DNA from: Triglochin maritima
Taxonomy: Eukaryota > Streptophyta > Magnoliopsida > Alismatales > Juncaginaceae
DNA: 64,000 nt
Assembly: GCA_963682175.1 (NCBI GenBank)
Contig: OY821777.1
Coordinates: forward strand, 15,768,001 to 15,832,000
Direction: 5' to 3'
The first letter of the stretch is position 1, and every line of letters starts with the position of its first letter. Below the pieces are notes generated by a model. The model had not been told where the DNA came from and did no database searches. It worked only from the letters and a program-made list of their open reading frames with translations. The position numbers and the translations under genes are program-made. This document shows, in pieces, positions 35,638 through 47,274 of the stretch.

Positions 35638-37145
35638 TGAAGGATCGTGTGGGTTATGGGTTCACTAATCACTTTTTAATCTAATCACCTACTTGTTTAA
35701 GCAATCGATATGCGCAGCGGAAATTAAAAACAAAACAAGCAAGTGTAGGAAAATGCAAACCACAAATCGACTCGGCGTTTTTATAGAGGTTCGGCACCCC
35801 ACCCGGGTCCTAATCCTCTCTTGCAAGCTCCGCTCGGATCACCGAGCTCCGCCTACGACTTCACTATCCACTCCCCGTTCCGGGCCGGGAGAGAACGCCT
35901 TTACACCACAAGCAACGCGAACAACCCTCGCTTGCTTGAAATCTTCCTCTCACAATTCGAGAGGGACACTTCGGGCTTTCACCGAAGTCCTTGCTTCTTT
36001 TGACAACACTTGTAACTGAGTGGGATTCACTCTCTAATTGAGCACACTTTGAGTAGGATGAGTATATGATCAAATGTGTGAAGTTTAGGCTTAAAGAGTG
36101 TAGAATTGGGAGCTTTGAGGATTGAGGTTTCTCTCTAATGTATTGGGACAATTGGAGTTGGAGAGTTGTGTTAACAACAAGTCTTGATCCTCTATTTATA
36201 AGCTCCTAAGGTATTCTAGCCGTTGAGGATAGATTTGATTGGGTTTTGTGCAAGATACACAAAGCAGAAAATCGGGCTGCAAATCTGTCCAGAACCGGTC
36301 GACCGAAACTAGTAAACCGGTCGACCGTTAACATGATTTCAAAGAGAACGGTCGAACAAAAGAATATTCGGTCGGACAAACGAGCTAGAACTTAACTCTA
36401 CTTAAGTGAATCGGTCGAACCAAAGTATGGGGCGGTCGACCGATAAGGGGATTCGGTTGAGACAAAGGTCAATCGGTCGAACGAGAAATGTGTCGACCGA
36501 TAGCAGGGAATTTGGTTTCTGAAAATATGTTCAACCGGTCGACCGAATCAAGGTCGTCGTTCGACCGATTACCGAATGTATTTTGGGGTTAAGTTTTGTT
36601 TTATACGAATACGACCGTTATAGGAATACGACAAGAAAAACGGCCATATTAAAATCCGGGATCGGTCGACCGAAAAGGTAGAACCGGTCGACCGGTAGAG
36701 TTCGGTAAAATCACTGTGGAGAGTCTGTTATAAACCGGTCGAACTGAGAACTGGTTCGGTCGACCGGTTCACACAGGAAATCTGGGTTTAAGTTTATAAG
36801 TGATTTCCGACTAAGGTTTGGGTGATCTAATGAAGTCCAAATAAGGTGAAATTTTGTGTGTGACTTCTCTAAGGAACCTAGTGTGTATGTGATATGTTTT
36901 TAACTCTTGTATGCTCAATTTACACATGTTCCTAAGACTCAAAATAAAATCAAGATTACAAGTCTTCATTTAGCTTTATTACAAATCTTGACTTGATTTC
37001 CTTCCTTCCACGAGTCTTGATCACCTGTAGAGGTTAGCACAATACTATATATGTGCAATGCAATATGTGTGCTACTCTACATCATCATAATTAAGATTAG
37101 GTTAATTAAATCATCAAAACCTAGATTAAGGCCAAAAAGCCAACA
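35638..37145 (-). repeat. 3' LTR of the minus-strand element with palindrome array
   Basis: Seven perfect CGGTCGACCG sites (36296, 36318, 36433, 36536, 36663, 36685, 36757) plus about eight variants such as CGGTCGAACA (36349) and CGTTCGACCG (36558). Pair spacing is again 20-22 bp. Confidence 0.95.
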
Positions 37146-37779
37146 ATCTCCCCCTTTTTGATGATGACAACCTATATCTTAATTCTATCTAAATACATGG
37201 AATTTGTATATGTAAACTATGCATATTAATGCTCCCCCTATGGATGTGCATAGTTTTTGTTTAATTTTATGCCAAATTCCAAGTTACCCCCTTAATTATC
37301 TCTCCCCCTTTGACATCCATCAAAAATAATAATTATTTAAGACTTTAAGCATAGAATTTGGATGTCTTGTAATGAAGTTGCTCCCCCTAAATTTTGCACT
37401 TCATTACTCTAATTAAAAGATATAACAATTAAGCTCCCCCTATCAATAAGGCTAAATGGAAACAATGAGTATGATTCAAGTTAAGTTCATTTAAGTTTCA
37501 ACTTAAGCCTTATTATAACATCCATTTAAAATTTGACATTTAGAATCAATGGATGTGATAAATGATTTGCAATGAATAGGGATAAATGATTTTCAATGAA
37601 TTGAACTATATGATATGTCAATTAAGCATGTGAAGCTAGATTAGAGCTAATTTAACATGAATTGTATAGATAGGAATTTATACCAATGTTGAATTCGAAC
37701 TTAGCTCCAATCTCATTTGGTGATGCAACCGGATTTGAATTTGACTCTTGAGCTCACCCGGTCACCACCAATCTCCTCC
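37146..37779 (-). other. 3' untranslated region of the minus-strand element
   Basis: Non-coding. Reverse-strand AGGGGGAG tracts occur at about 37155, 37228, 37304, 37384 and 37437, parallel to the plus-strand element; the first abuts the LTR. Confidence 0.75.
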
Positions 37780-39159
37780 TCAAGCTCCTACAAGTGTAGA
37801 CTTAGGTACCCAAACAACTTTGGGTCCTTGAACATTAGCTTTTGGGATCCAAACCATTTTGGTTTTGGGTGCCCATACACTTGAGGAACTAGATTTAACA
37901 AATAAATGCTTGCCATTTAAAGTAGTATGAGATACATGGTTTTTCAAATGCACATTGTATCCTAAACCATGTTTAGCTAATGATTGTCTTTGACTACTCA
38001 AAAGCATATCAAGCATTTTTGTTCCTTTAGTGAACATTTCAAGATCTTTTCTTAATTGCATATTTGAGGCTTTAAGATCTACATGTTCATCAATAATGGG
38101 TGTTTTACTTAGAGTAGCAAGTGATGATTCATTTGATTCAAGTCTAGCAATCACCTCATTCTTTTCATTCATGATTAATTCAATTTGGCATTTGAGATCA
38201 TTTATAGTTTTTCTAGCATTTTTGTTCTTTTCACAAATGATCTCATATTGTTTAACTAAATCATGAAATGCATTTTGTAGCTCATCATGTGTATATGATT
38301 CATCATTAGCATTAGAGTTAGAGCTAGCACTAGAATATGATTTACTTGAACATGAATTACTTCTAGTGGAATAAGATTTAGAGGAGTTAGAAGCTACCTC
38401 ACTTTGTTCATCTTCAATGGCCATGAAGCATGAATGTGCAACCTCTCTTCTACTTTGTAAGGAAGAGGATGATGATGATGGAGATGAAGAGTCATCCCAA
38501 GTGGCTTTGTGAGCTTCCTCCTTCCTTTCTTTCCTCTTACTCTTCTCCTTTTCTCTTCTCCTCTCTCTTCTCTCATTTTTCTTCTCCCTCTCTTTTCTCT
38601 CATTTTCGCTCTCCTCCCTCTTTTTTTCTTTTTCTCTTTTCTCACTTCTTCTACCTCTTCTTTCATTCTTTTCTCCCTTATCCCTCTTGAGGTATTTGAA
38701 GAAGTCTTGGGCAAGGACCTCAATGTCCTCTTCTTCCACCTTCCTTGGCTCATCAAAATTTGCATGCAATGCCACCATGGAGTTTTTCTTTGAAGCTTCC
38801 TTCTCTCTTCGATGACTCAATTGGAGCTCATAGGCCATGAGATTTCCAATGAGTTCCTCCATCTTCAATTTTGAAAGATCGTGCGATTCTTCGATTGCCA
38901 CGACCTTGTCTTCCCAATCGTTGCTCAATGACCGGAGGAATTTTCGAGTCATCTCTCCTTCATTTATCCTTCTTCCAAGAATCAAAAGAGAGTTAGTGAT
39001 ATCGGTGAAGCGAGTGTTCATGTCGCTTATGTCCTCACCGATTTGCATAGAAAATATTTCATATTTATGCATGAGGAGACTTATCCTAGTTTCTTTGGTT
39101 TTGCTATCACCCTCATGATGCATTTGTAACCAAATGAAGCGCTTATGCTCTGATACCAA
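37780..39159 (-). CDS. Copia-type Gag, N-terminally deleted, no zinc knuckles
   Basis: 459 residues. After a junction-derived start (MVSEHKRFIW) it joins the family Gag at LQMHHEGDSKTKE, so about 105 N-terminal residues of the intact family protein are gone. The Arg/Lys/Glu-rich stretch (about residues 150-220) is longer than in the element at 24415. Ser-rich and coiled-coil parts and the VWVPKSTLVGA ending are conserved. The frame is open. Losing the first half of UBN2 probably impairs particle assembly; the RNA may still be mobilised in trans. Confidence 0.8.
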   Translation of the reverse strand: MVSEHKRFIWLQMHHEGDSKTKETRISLLMHKYEIFSMQIGEDISDMNTRFTDITNSLLILGRRINEGEMTRKFLRSLSNDWEDKVVAIEESHDLSKLKMEELIGNLMAYELQLSHRREKEASKKNSMVALHANFDEPRKVEEEDIEVLAQDFFKYLKRDKGEKNERRGRRSEKREKEKKREESENERKEREKKNERRERRREKEKSKRKERKEEAHKATWDDSSSPSSSSSSLQSRREVAHSCFMAIEDEQSEVASNSSKSYSTRSNSCSSKSYSSASSNSNANDESYTHDELQNAFHDLVKQYEIICEKNKNARKTINDLKCQIELIMNEKNEVIARLESNESSLATLSKTPIIDEHVDLKASNMQLRKDLEMFTKGTKMLDMLLSSQRQSLAKHGLGYNVHLKNHVSHTTLNGKHLFVKSSSSSVWAPKTKMVWIPKANVQGPKVVWVPKSTLVGA

Positions 39160-39527
39160 ATGAAGGACTTATCTCCAGCGACTTTACCACTCCACTAAAA
39201 GCAATTGCTGTTAGTGAGGGGGCCACTTCCAATATAGTCCATTCCCAGGCAGTGCAGGGCCCCAAACTAAGCGTCGGGTGGACATGAGGGGCTGCACGTT
39301 TGTGCCAACGAGTCGGGCTGTTAAACACCTAGGCATTTAGGCCCACGAGCCATAGTAAGAGATTGCTTGGCAACAACCCCTCATCTATACGGGTGGTCCC
39401 ATAACCACCAAGGAATTTGCTGGGGTCCCATAACCCCAACAATCCCCCCCCCCCCCCCCCCAGAAAATTGCTTTCCTGCGCGGGGCGTGACTCGAACTCG
39501 AGACCTCGCTCTGATACCAAATGAAGG
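39147..39527 (-). other. Chimeric leader with two primer-site copies
   Basis: In element orientation, TCCTTCATTTGGTATCAGAG occurs at the LTR junction (39508-39528) and again at about 39147-39168. The 361 bp between contain a GAGTTCGAGTC phrase, an 18-base G run (C on the plus strand, 39444-39461) and no ORF. The second primer-like site is followed directly by the truncated gag. Confidence 0.8.
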
Positions 39528-41029
39528 ATCGTGTGGGTTATGGGTTCACTAATCACTTTTTAATCTAATCACCTACTTGTTTAAGCAATCGATATGCGCA
39601 GCGGAAATTAAAAACAAAACAAGCAAGTGTAGGAAAATGCAAACCACAAATCGACTCGGCGTTTTTATAGAGGTTCGACACCCCACCCGGGTCCTAATCC
39701 TCTCTTGCAAGCTCCGCTCGGATCACCGAGCTCCGCCTACGACTTCACTATCCACTCCCCGTTCCGGGCCGGGAGAGAACGCCTTTACACCACAAGCAAC
39801 GCGAACAACCCTCGCTTGCTTGAAATCTTCCTCTCACAATTCGAGAGGGACACTTCGGGCTTTCACCGAAGTCCTTGCTTCTTTTGACAACACTTGTAAC
39901 TGAGTGGGATTCACTCTCTAATTGAGCACACTTTGAGTAGGATGAGTATATGATCAAATGTGTGAAGTTTAGGCTTAAAGAGTGTAGAATTGGGAGCTTT
40001 GAGGATTGAGGTTTCTCTCTAATGTATTGGGACAATTGGAGTTGGAGAGTTGTGTTAACAACAAGTCTTGATCCTCTATTTATAAGCTCCTAAGGTATTC
40101 TAGCCGTTGGGGATAGATTTGATTGGGTTTTGTGCAAGATACACAAAGCAGAAAATCGGGCTGCAAATCTGTCCAGAACCGGTCGACCGAAACTAGTAAA
40201 CCGGTCGACCGTTAACATGATTTCAAAGAGAACGGTCGAACAAAAGAATATTCGATCGGACAAACGAGCTAGAACTTAACTCTACTTAAGTGAATCGGTA
40301 AAACCAAAGTATGGGGCGGTCGACCGATAAGGGGATTCGGTTGAGACAAAGGTCAATCGGTCGAACGAGAAATGTGTCGACCGATAGCAGGGAATTTGGT
40401 TTCTGAAAATATGTTCAACCGGTCGACCGAATCAAGGTCGTCGTTCGACCGGTTACCGAATGTATTTTGGGGTTAAGTTTTGTTTTATACGAATACGACC
40501 GTTATAGGAATACGACAAGAAAAACGGCCATATTAAAATCCGGGATCGGTCGACCGAAAAGGTAGAACCGGTCGACCGGTAGAGTTCGGTAAAATCACTG
40601 TGGAGAGTCTGTTATAAACCGGTCGAACTGAGAACTGGTTCGGTCGACCGGTTCACACAGGAAATCTGGGTTTAAGTTTATAAGTGATTTCCGACTAAGG
40701 TTTGGGTGATCTAATGAAGTCCAAATAAGGTGAAATTTTGTGTGTGACTTCTCTAAGGAACCTAGTGTGTATGTGATATGTTTTTAACTCTTGTATGCTC
40801 AATTTACACATGTTCCTAAGACTCAAAATAAAATCAAGATTACAAGTCTTCATTTAGCTTTATTACAAATCTTGACTTGATTTCCTTCCTTCCACGAGTC
40901 TTGATCACCTGTAGAGGTTAGCACAATACTATATATGTGCAATGCAATATGTGTGCTACTCTACATCATCATAATTAAGATTAGGTTAATTAAATCATCA
41001 AAACCTAGATTAAGGCCAAAAAGCCAACA
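39522..41029 (-). repeat. 5' LTR of the minus-strand element with palindrome array
   Basis: Same length as its partner LTR. Seven perfect CGGTCGACCG sites between 40180 and 40655. Changes relative to the other LTR include GGTCGG to GATCGG (near 40255) and loss of a half-site near 40297. Confidence 0.95.
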
Positions 41030-41049
41030 GTTTTGACCGATGATAACTG

Positions 41050-41381
41050 AATATCAACTAAGAAGGTTGACCTAAAGACTTTAGAGATGATAATCAAACA
41101 TGGGACTTATTAGTTGCTCTACCAAAGGGAAAGAGAATCATTCGCTGCAAATAGGTGTATAATTCGTTGAAGGTCAAGTCATATGGGAACTTATAAATAT
41201 AAAGCGAGACTTGTGGCTAGGGGTACACTGATAATGAGAGATTTTTCGTGCCTGTTGCAAATATCACCACAAATAGGACCTTGCTTGATATTATCGCTAC
41301 GAAAAATTGGATTCTCAACTAGATTGATTTCATAATTCAAATGAAGACGTATATATGAGAATGCGACCGCCCGAAGGTAAT

Positions 41382-41414
<33 letters not shown>

Positions 41415-41480
41415 GTTAAAGATTGCAAGTTAAAGAAGTCACTTTGTGGGCTTAAAATAACGGCTTAAAATAGCCTCAAG
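41050..41480 (+). pseudogene. Ty1/copia reverse transcriptase fragment
   Basis: Recognisable blocks: LPKGKRIIRCK near 41127, YTDNERFFVPVANITTNRTL near 41225, and a KTYI.ECDRPK turn near 41345-41375, then KLKKSLCGLK near 41430. Frameshifts and stops throughout. A 30-base G tract (41384-41413) sits inside it. Confidence 0.8.
41384..41413. repeat. Homopolymer of 30 G
   Basis: Uninterrupted poly-G, far longer than any other homopolymer here; its exact length is uncertain in any assembly. Confidence 0.85.
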
Positions 41481-43479
41481 AAACTTACACTCAAAGCTCA
41501 CTCATGTGTTGCTGTAAAAAATGCAAAGCATAGCGGTGTAAAGCGACCTGATATTTGCCCTGAAGGGAAATAAAGAAGTGGAACTCTTGAGCGCGACTTA
41601 TGGACAGAAGTAGGCCGGAGTTGAGGTGGTCCAAACCTTTAAAATCTTGTGTCATTTGTGTTTTCCTATTCTTCTTTCTTGTGCATTTAAATTTCTTCAT
41701 TAGTTGCATAACATATATTAAACCCCTCTACTTAGGTAATGGATATTTTTCACTTACCTGTCTGGGAACAACGAAGTCTAATGCCTATTTGTTTTCTAAA
41801 TGCAAATTCTCGTCGTAGATTTGGACTAGGCTTCTTAGATCGAGGGGATTTTTTGAAACTAGCATCGGATATACTGGTGGATGAGGTACTCGACACGGTT
41901 GTTATCCTGACTAGTGTGGTAAGAGATTATTAAAGTTTTTTTCCCTTTGTTCATATCATACGTGTATTTTATAATATTGAGTCCTAAGTGTGGATTTGCA
42001 AATGGACATATTCAATTTTGTAAACGGGGTTATAATATTTACACCATATTCATGATCCATCGAAATGGATTTAACGGTCTGACAGATTGTACCAGTCTCA
42101 TATATAGCCCTAGCCAAAGTTGTGTAAGTTTATGCCTACATGTAGAAATTCTAGATTATTCTATATACCGATCTCATGGTTTACTTGTCTTCCTAGAAAT
42201 TATGGTGTGTTGTTATACGGGTCCACTAGGCCCAATGGGCCCATGAGGCCCCTTTGTTGTGGGTTTTTTCCTTAATGGTCCTATTGTTTGATAATTTAAT
42301 CATTGTCTTATACTCTTATTAGTATTAAATCAATATATTTATTAATCTTTTTTTGTATCCAAGGCTTAGAGTATTTGCGATAAGTTTTGAGTATTAAGTT
42401 GTGTATTTATCACTCAAATTGGACCTTTTCCCTCGCGCACAAGAGAGTGATATTTTTAATTTCTTTCATGTTAAACTTGCATGTTATTTAGTATCAAATA
42501 TTCTGATGTATTATATTAATATTTATTTTTGTTATTTTATTTTAAATATGAAAATACATTCAAAAGCAAAAGTTTAGAATCACCTAAATAGCGTCGATGA
42601 ATGAATGATACCACGACATGAATTCAAAATCTTAGGTGTGAGCTGAAACTAAGATGAGTGACATCTTATCTAGGATATTATAATTTTGTGCATCAATAAA
42701 AATATATTTAAGAAGCATTGACATGAAACAATTGTACAAAGTTTATGAAGTATGACTAAGAGAGTGTTTTTATTAAATATGAATTAATTTTCATATAATC
42801 AACATCAATATTTTGGCTCCCTTTGAAAATTCCTTGGTCCTGCGCTATGTATTGATGTACGCCATTCTGTTGTTTCTCGTATATAAAACATCAATTTTGG
42901 TCTATACTAGTTTTTTTTCATGTCAAAGTTTATGTGAATCACGCAGGAGAAAATGTTTGGAAGAAATACGTTATCTCACGGAGAATTTTTTTACCCAAAA
43001 CAGATGTGTATGATATGGAACAAAAGCTTTCAATGGAGTAGTTCTAAGACGTGGTTATGGAAGTAGGAGTTGGGATATGCTGGTATTATTATTATTTTAA
43101 ATATTTGGCTGATACTTGTTTCAATAAATAATACATACCTATTTCTAAAATGTTGTTACTTCAAAAAAAATGATCAGTACAAATAATGAGCTATTGTAAT
43201 TTACATTCAAAGCAAAATCAATCAAGTATGTTTTGAAGGGTAGAAGTAGGATTAGAATCAAGTTTTTATGATGGCGCAACTGAGTTCGTCACTGCAGGTA
43301 CCTTTTATTTAATAATCTAAAAATGTGTGATTAGCTCTTTAATTAGAAAAAATAGGTTTCAAAGGTGCACTGTTCATGTTTGGTGAGTATCTGAATTCAT
43401 GTTCATGGAAAATATAATATTTTCTGAGATGGTCTTAATTGTTTCTTAAACGAAAACTAGAAGAACAACTAAAGAATAA
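41481..43479. other. Intergenic, no supported gene
   Basis: 41533-41564 repeats 35518-35549 with one mismatch. Open frames at 41739-41933 and 41947-42246 have no recognisable domain. The rest is AT-rich. Confidence 0.45.
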
Positions 43480-43680
43480 ACCAATGGCGAACTTGAACCA
43501 AAATAAATCAATGACGTCACCGCTGATGACAATTAAACACCGACATGGTTTGACTTCATTTTTCCTGAAGGGAAATCAACAAGTTTATATCACCGGACAA
43601 ACTTTACAAAACATACCCTTCAATATTTAATAAACGGTAAATATTTAGCAAACGTTCCTCTAAACAACCATTCTACAATT
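43480..43680 (+). promoter_or_regulatory. Upstream duplicate of the GST promoter segment, with as-1-like element
   Basis: Resembles 44278-44400: a TGACGTCACC element, ACAA..TTTACAAAACATA.CCTTCA and an ATTTAATAAA tract in the same order. The element at 43512-43530 has TGACG and TGATG with 12 bases between starts, the spacing of the as-1/ocs element. No TATA box or coding sequence follows, so it may be what is left of a tandem GST copy. Confidence 0.6.
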
Positions 43681-44313
43681 TCTCCACAAAACCCAACAAC
43701 TCTATGAAGTCTAGATAATTACCAAAAAAATAATAATAATGACATTAAAACAAATATTTAGATTTTTTATGACATTAAGTCAAATAGATACTTTCAGATA
43801 ACATAAAATCAATTTTAATGTATGTCACTGACACCCAAACAATTTACCCTAATTTAAAACATAAAAACTGAATGCGACGACTAACATAGTTACGCCATCA
43901 TACCAACTTGCATGTAATATCTTGCACTAATCATCGTTAAAAAAATGCATGTAGTCCTACTTCCACAACTATCATGCCATGTTTACCGAAAACCAAACTG
44001 CAAGGAAACCAATCAAGAGAGGAGATCTCAGGCATCTCGACGCGAGGCAATAAAATTAACACTTCGTTTCAACATCACTATTATTTTCTGAAAGTGTATA
44101 AGAACCGTAAAAATTATCCTATTTTCCTAACCAATCTGAAATAACTAAGGTATATCCGCTCACAAACAATTCATGGAAGTTTGACTTGTACATGTGGCCG
44201 ACACAAGGATTTCATCTAAGCATTAATATGTAAAGTCAAGTTGAGAGATCGAACAAGAAGCAAGAGTGAAAGAAAATTAAAACCATGGGCGGATTCGGAT
44301 GGAAATAATCCAA

Positions 44314-44413
44314 AGACGTCACCTCTGACCACAATATAATCACAAAATTTGCAAAACATATCCTTCATTATTTATTAAATAATAAACATTGCCCAATCTC
44401 TCTCTATAAATAG
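44314..44413 (+). promoter_or_regulatory. GST promoter: as-1-like element and TATA box
   Basis: AGACGTCACCTCTGACC at 44314-44330 keeps the 12-base spacing of as-1 half-sites. TATAAATAG lies at 44405-44413, about 88 bp before the start codon. A CAACAA-rich leader (44434-44462) follows. TGA-type bZIP factors drive tau-class GSTs from as-1 elements under oxidative, auxin or salicylate signals in other plants; that this holds here is inference. Confidence 0.65.
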
Positions 44414-44500
44414 ATCAATATATACATAACACCACCACCATCAACAACAACAACAACAACCATTTCAGCATCAGACAGTGCCTGAATCCATTACTGACTC

Positions 44501-45680
44501 ATGGCCGGAGTGAAGAATGCTGTGAAGGTCCTCGGGGCGTGGCCGAGCCCTTTCGTGATGCGAACGAGGCTCGCATTGAACATTAAGAAGGTCAAATATG
44601 AAGTGCAAGAGGAGTGTATATTTGATAAGAGTGAGTTGTTGCTTAAATCCAATCCTGTCTACAAGAAGATCCCCGTGCTCCTCCACGGTGACCGTGCGAT
44701 ATGCGAGTCGTTGCACATCGTGGAATACATTGATGGCGTGTGGAGCGACGGAGCTCCCATTATTCCTTCCGACCCCTATGATCGTTATCTCGCTCGCTTC
44801 TGGGCTACCGTCATTGATGACAAGGTACCTCAATGTTTTCTGCTCTTAATTGTTCCTTTCAACTACATTAGTTGTCATACTTTTTCTCAAGCTTTTAAAA
44901 AAAAATTAAATCCTGAAGATGCGACACATTTCGTTAGGATTGGACCTTATTTTTCGGCACTAAAATGTCAGAATTCTACCAAATTAGGTAACTCCACTGA
45001 ATAAACCGATCGAGGTTATATCTACGAAGAACTTGATCGTTATGATATTAATATAAATTTGAAGCGTGTTAAAATGGAAAGTACGTAATGAGTTTGAAGT
45101 CCACGTAGACCAAAACAAAGAAAACCAGCTAGTAATACGGGAAGTAAAACACTGAAGTCGTGAATATTCACGACAATCTTGTAACATGGGATTATTCCTG
45201 GAAATATATCACAAGTAAAGATGTAAAAAAAACAAAAAAACAAAAAAAAACATAATGTTTAGAGACTTTAGACTATAATATGTCCAAATGAAAACGCAGG
45301 TTTTCCCATCTTTCATGGCAATGGCCAAGGCAAAGAGCCAGGAGGAAGCTGGCAATGCAATCGGTCAGATTTGCGAATCCTTGGCCTTGCTCGAGGAAGC
45401 CTTCCCCAAGTGTAGTAAAGGTAAGACCTTCTTCGGCGGAGAAAACATCGGATACCTGGACATCGCCCTCGGATGTTTCATTGGTTGGATAAGAGCCGCC
45501 GAGAAGATGGCTAACATGCCGCTCATCGACCCGGCAAATACACCTTTCTTGGCTGCATGGGCTAAAGAATTTTGTGGCCATGAGGCTGCAAGGGAGGTCG
45601 TGCCGGAGACGGAGAAGATGGTGGAGTTCTTCCAGATGTTTAAGGCAAAGTTGGCTGGAGCCGCACCGCCATCTAACTAA
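44501..45680 (+). CDS. GSTU: Tau-class glutathione S-transferase (GSTU17-like), two exons
   Basis: Exon 1 44501-44824 (108 codons), intron 44825-45299 (GT..AG, phase 0), exon 2 45300-45680: 234 residues, normal for the class. The N-terminal thioredoxin fold has the catalytic Ser16 in WPSPFVMR, the cis-proline region IPVLL (Pro58) and the Glu69-Ser70 glutathione-binding pair in ICESL. The C-terminal helical domain carries NIGYLDIALGCFIGW and ends in a Glu/Lys-rich helix. The intron position after DDK is the conserved one for tau GSTs. The enzyme conjugates glutathione to electrophiles in the cytosol. Opening GAWPSPFVMR and SELLLKSNPVYKK point to the GSTU16/17/18 group. No stop or frameshift; likely functional. 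It is the only intact host gene in the window. Confidence 0.95.
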
Positions 45681-47274
45681 GTGCAATACCAGCTAGATGG
45701 TGTTTACTATGTACTGGTGTTTTTTTGGTGCTTACTTTGTATATTTGCTTGACTTTGCAGGGTTTTTTTTTCTTTTTCTTTTTTCTTCCTCGTTTGAGGT
45801 TTGAGGTTTTTCTATGTTTTGTGTTTGCGGGTTTGTTTACATGTTACAATAATACTTCTTCTGAATCTTTGGATTTTTAAGTACACGAATCATGTCCATG
45901 CGAGATCTGTTAAACGTACACTTTGTGCTTTCGAAGTTAGTTTTTGTTCGAAATAATAATTTAGTGTTCTTATTATGGAGAGATCAAATACACGGTTGAA
46001 CATAATTGCTTCTCAATGCAAGATTGCAGCAACAAATCTATGAGCAGTTAGGATATACTTTGTTTACGTGCACTACGTTAAGAAAAGTTAAGATCCCTGT
46101 CAACAAATATCAAAACTAAGTTCTCAAGTCATAGATTTCATTAGTTTTAGACATTTGGATAATAATAAAAATTCTAAGCAAGACGTTGAGGATTTTTTTA
46201 AATATTCATAAGAAGTTATAAATTAGTAACTTATATTTTAAATGAACATATTTTCCTGAAGTAACCCGATAAAAAACTACAAAGGTCACATTTGCAAAAG
46301 AAGAAGGGAAATTTCATGAATACTCATCAAATGAGGTCAAATATCACTAATATTTGATATTTAACTAGTACCCTTTATGCTCAAATTCATTCACCTAAAC
46401 CCTTTTTTCACCTTTCTTAACATAAACTTCAGTTTAGTTAACTTTTAATGCTTAAAATTATATTTTTGACTTATTTCATATAAATTTCAAAAGTAAATAG
46501 AAGTTCAAGTAAAATAGGAAAATGAATGTGAGAGAACAAAAAGAACAAAACACAATTTCAAGTTCTCCTAAATCACTCAAACAAGAAGAAACCAATCTAT
46601 TTTTCTTTCTTTTCTCAATTTTTAATCTATAAATATACGTATATTTTAGATTTATAAGATAGTGACAAATTTGAAATTCAACTCTTAAAAGCAAAGTTAA
46701 CACAAGTTTGAAAAGTTGATAGAAGGCTATAAGTGAAACAAATTAGAAGGTATAAGTGATAATTTCTTAAATAGGACACAACAAGAACCTCATACGTAAC
46801 GTAATCACCAACTCCTCAATGGAGAAGTCAAACCAACAAAACTAAAAACGTAAATCCTCCAACACAACCTAAAGGTTCAATATTTCATTCACAATTAGAA
46901 CTTTATCTTCGTATATTTTTTTCACAATATTATTTCTCAATATATAGAGAAAAATCATAATTTCGAACCATGAAATCGTACTTGCTTTAAGGGATCTTTT
47001 TTATTAAAAAAGCTTTGGTTTCTTCCGAATTTCTTAGTTGACATGGGTACCATGAAAATGACGTTAGGACCACACAAACCCTGTCACCCTGGGTGTGGGC
47101 GAACCAATGTGCCCCTCCAAACTCCTTGTCAACCCAATTGGATTGGAATAGAAAGAAAATTAAGAGGAAATGTAAGAGCTACGAATAAGAGTTGACTAAG
47201 CAAAATCATAAAATCGTTAAAAATACAAGTTATAAAAACAACTTTTGTTGTTTTATATATGAATATGAATGACC
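45681..47274. other. GST 3' flank and intergenic sequence
   Basis: T-rich 3' UTR-like sequence to about 45900 with ACAATAATAC as a possible polyadenylation region near 45846; then AT-rich sequence with no gene I can support. Confidence 0.5.

Larger units (their letters stand above)
35638..41029 (-). mobile_element. Gag-only Ty1/copia LTR retrotransposon, young copy
   Basis: Minus orientation. 3' LTR 35638-37145, interior 37146-39521, 5' LTR 39522-41029; both LTRs are 1508 bp and differ at about six positions by eye. Perfect 5-bp target duplication GTTTT (35633-35637 and 41030-41034). Primer site (reverse) at 39508-39519. Same family and layout as the element at 24415, with a truncated Gag and an extra leader segment. 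It was inserted beside a copia reverse transcriptase relic. Confidence 0.96.

Noticed and set aside
38430..38793. Phe/Ser/Leu-rich plus-strand frames resembling membrane proteins
   Set aside because: They are antisense to the Arg/Lys/Glu-rich tract of the minus-strand Gag.
39522..39620. Similarity of the LTR end (CCCATAACCCACA, TTCCGCTGCGC) to parts of initiator methionine tRNA
   Set aside because: Short matches in inconsistent orientation; the plus-strand member does not share the first one exactly. Probably chance, and no tRNA fold is present.
44471..44833. Minus-strand open frame at the GST locus
   Set aside because: Antisense shadow of GST exon 1; likewise 45273-45686 for exon 2.
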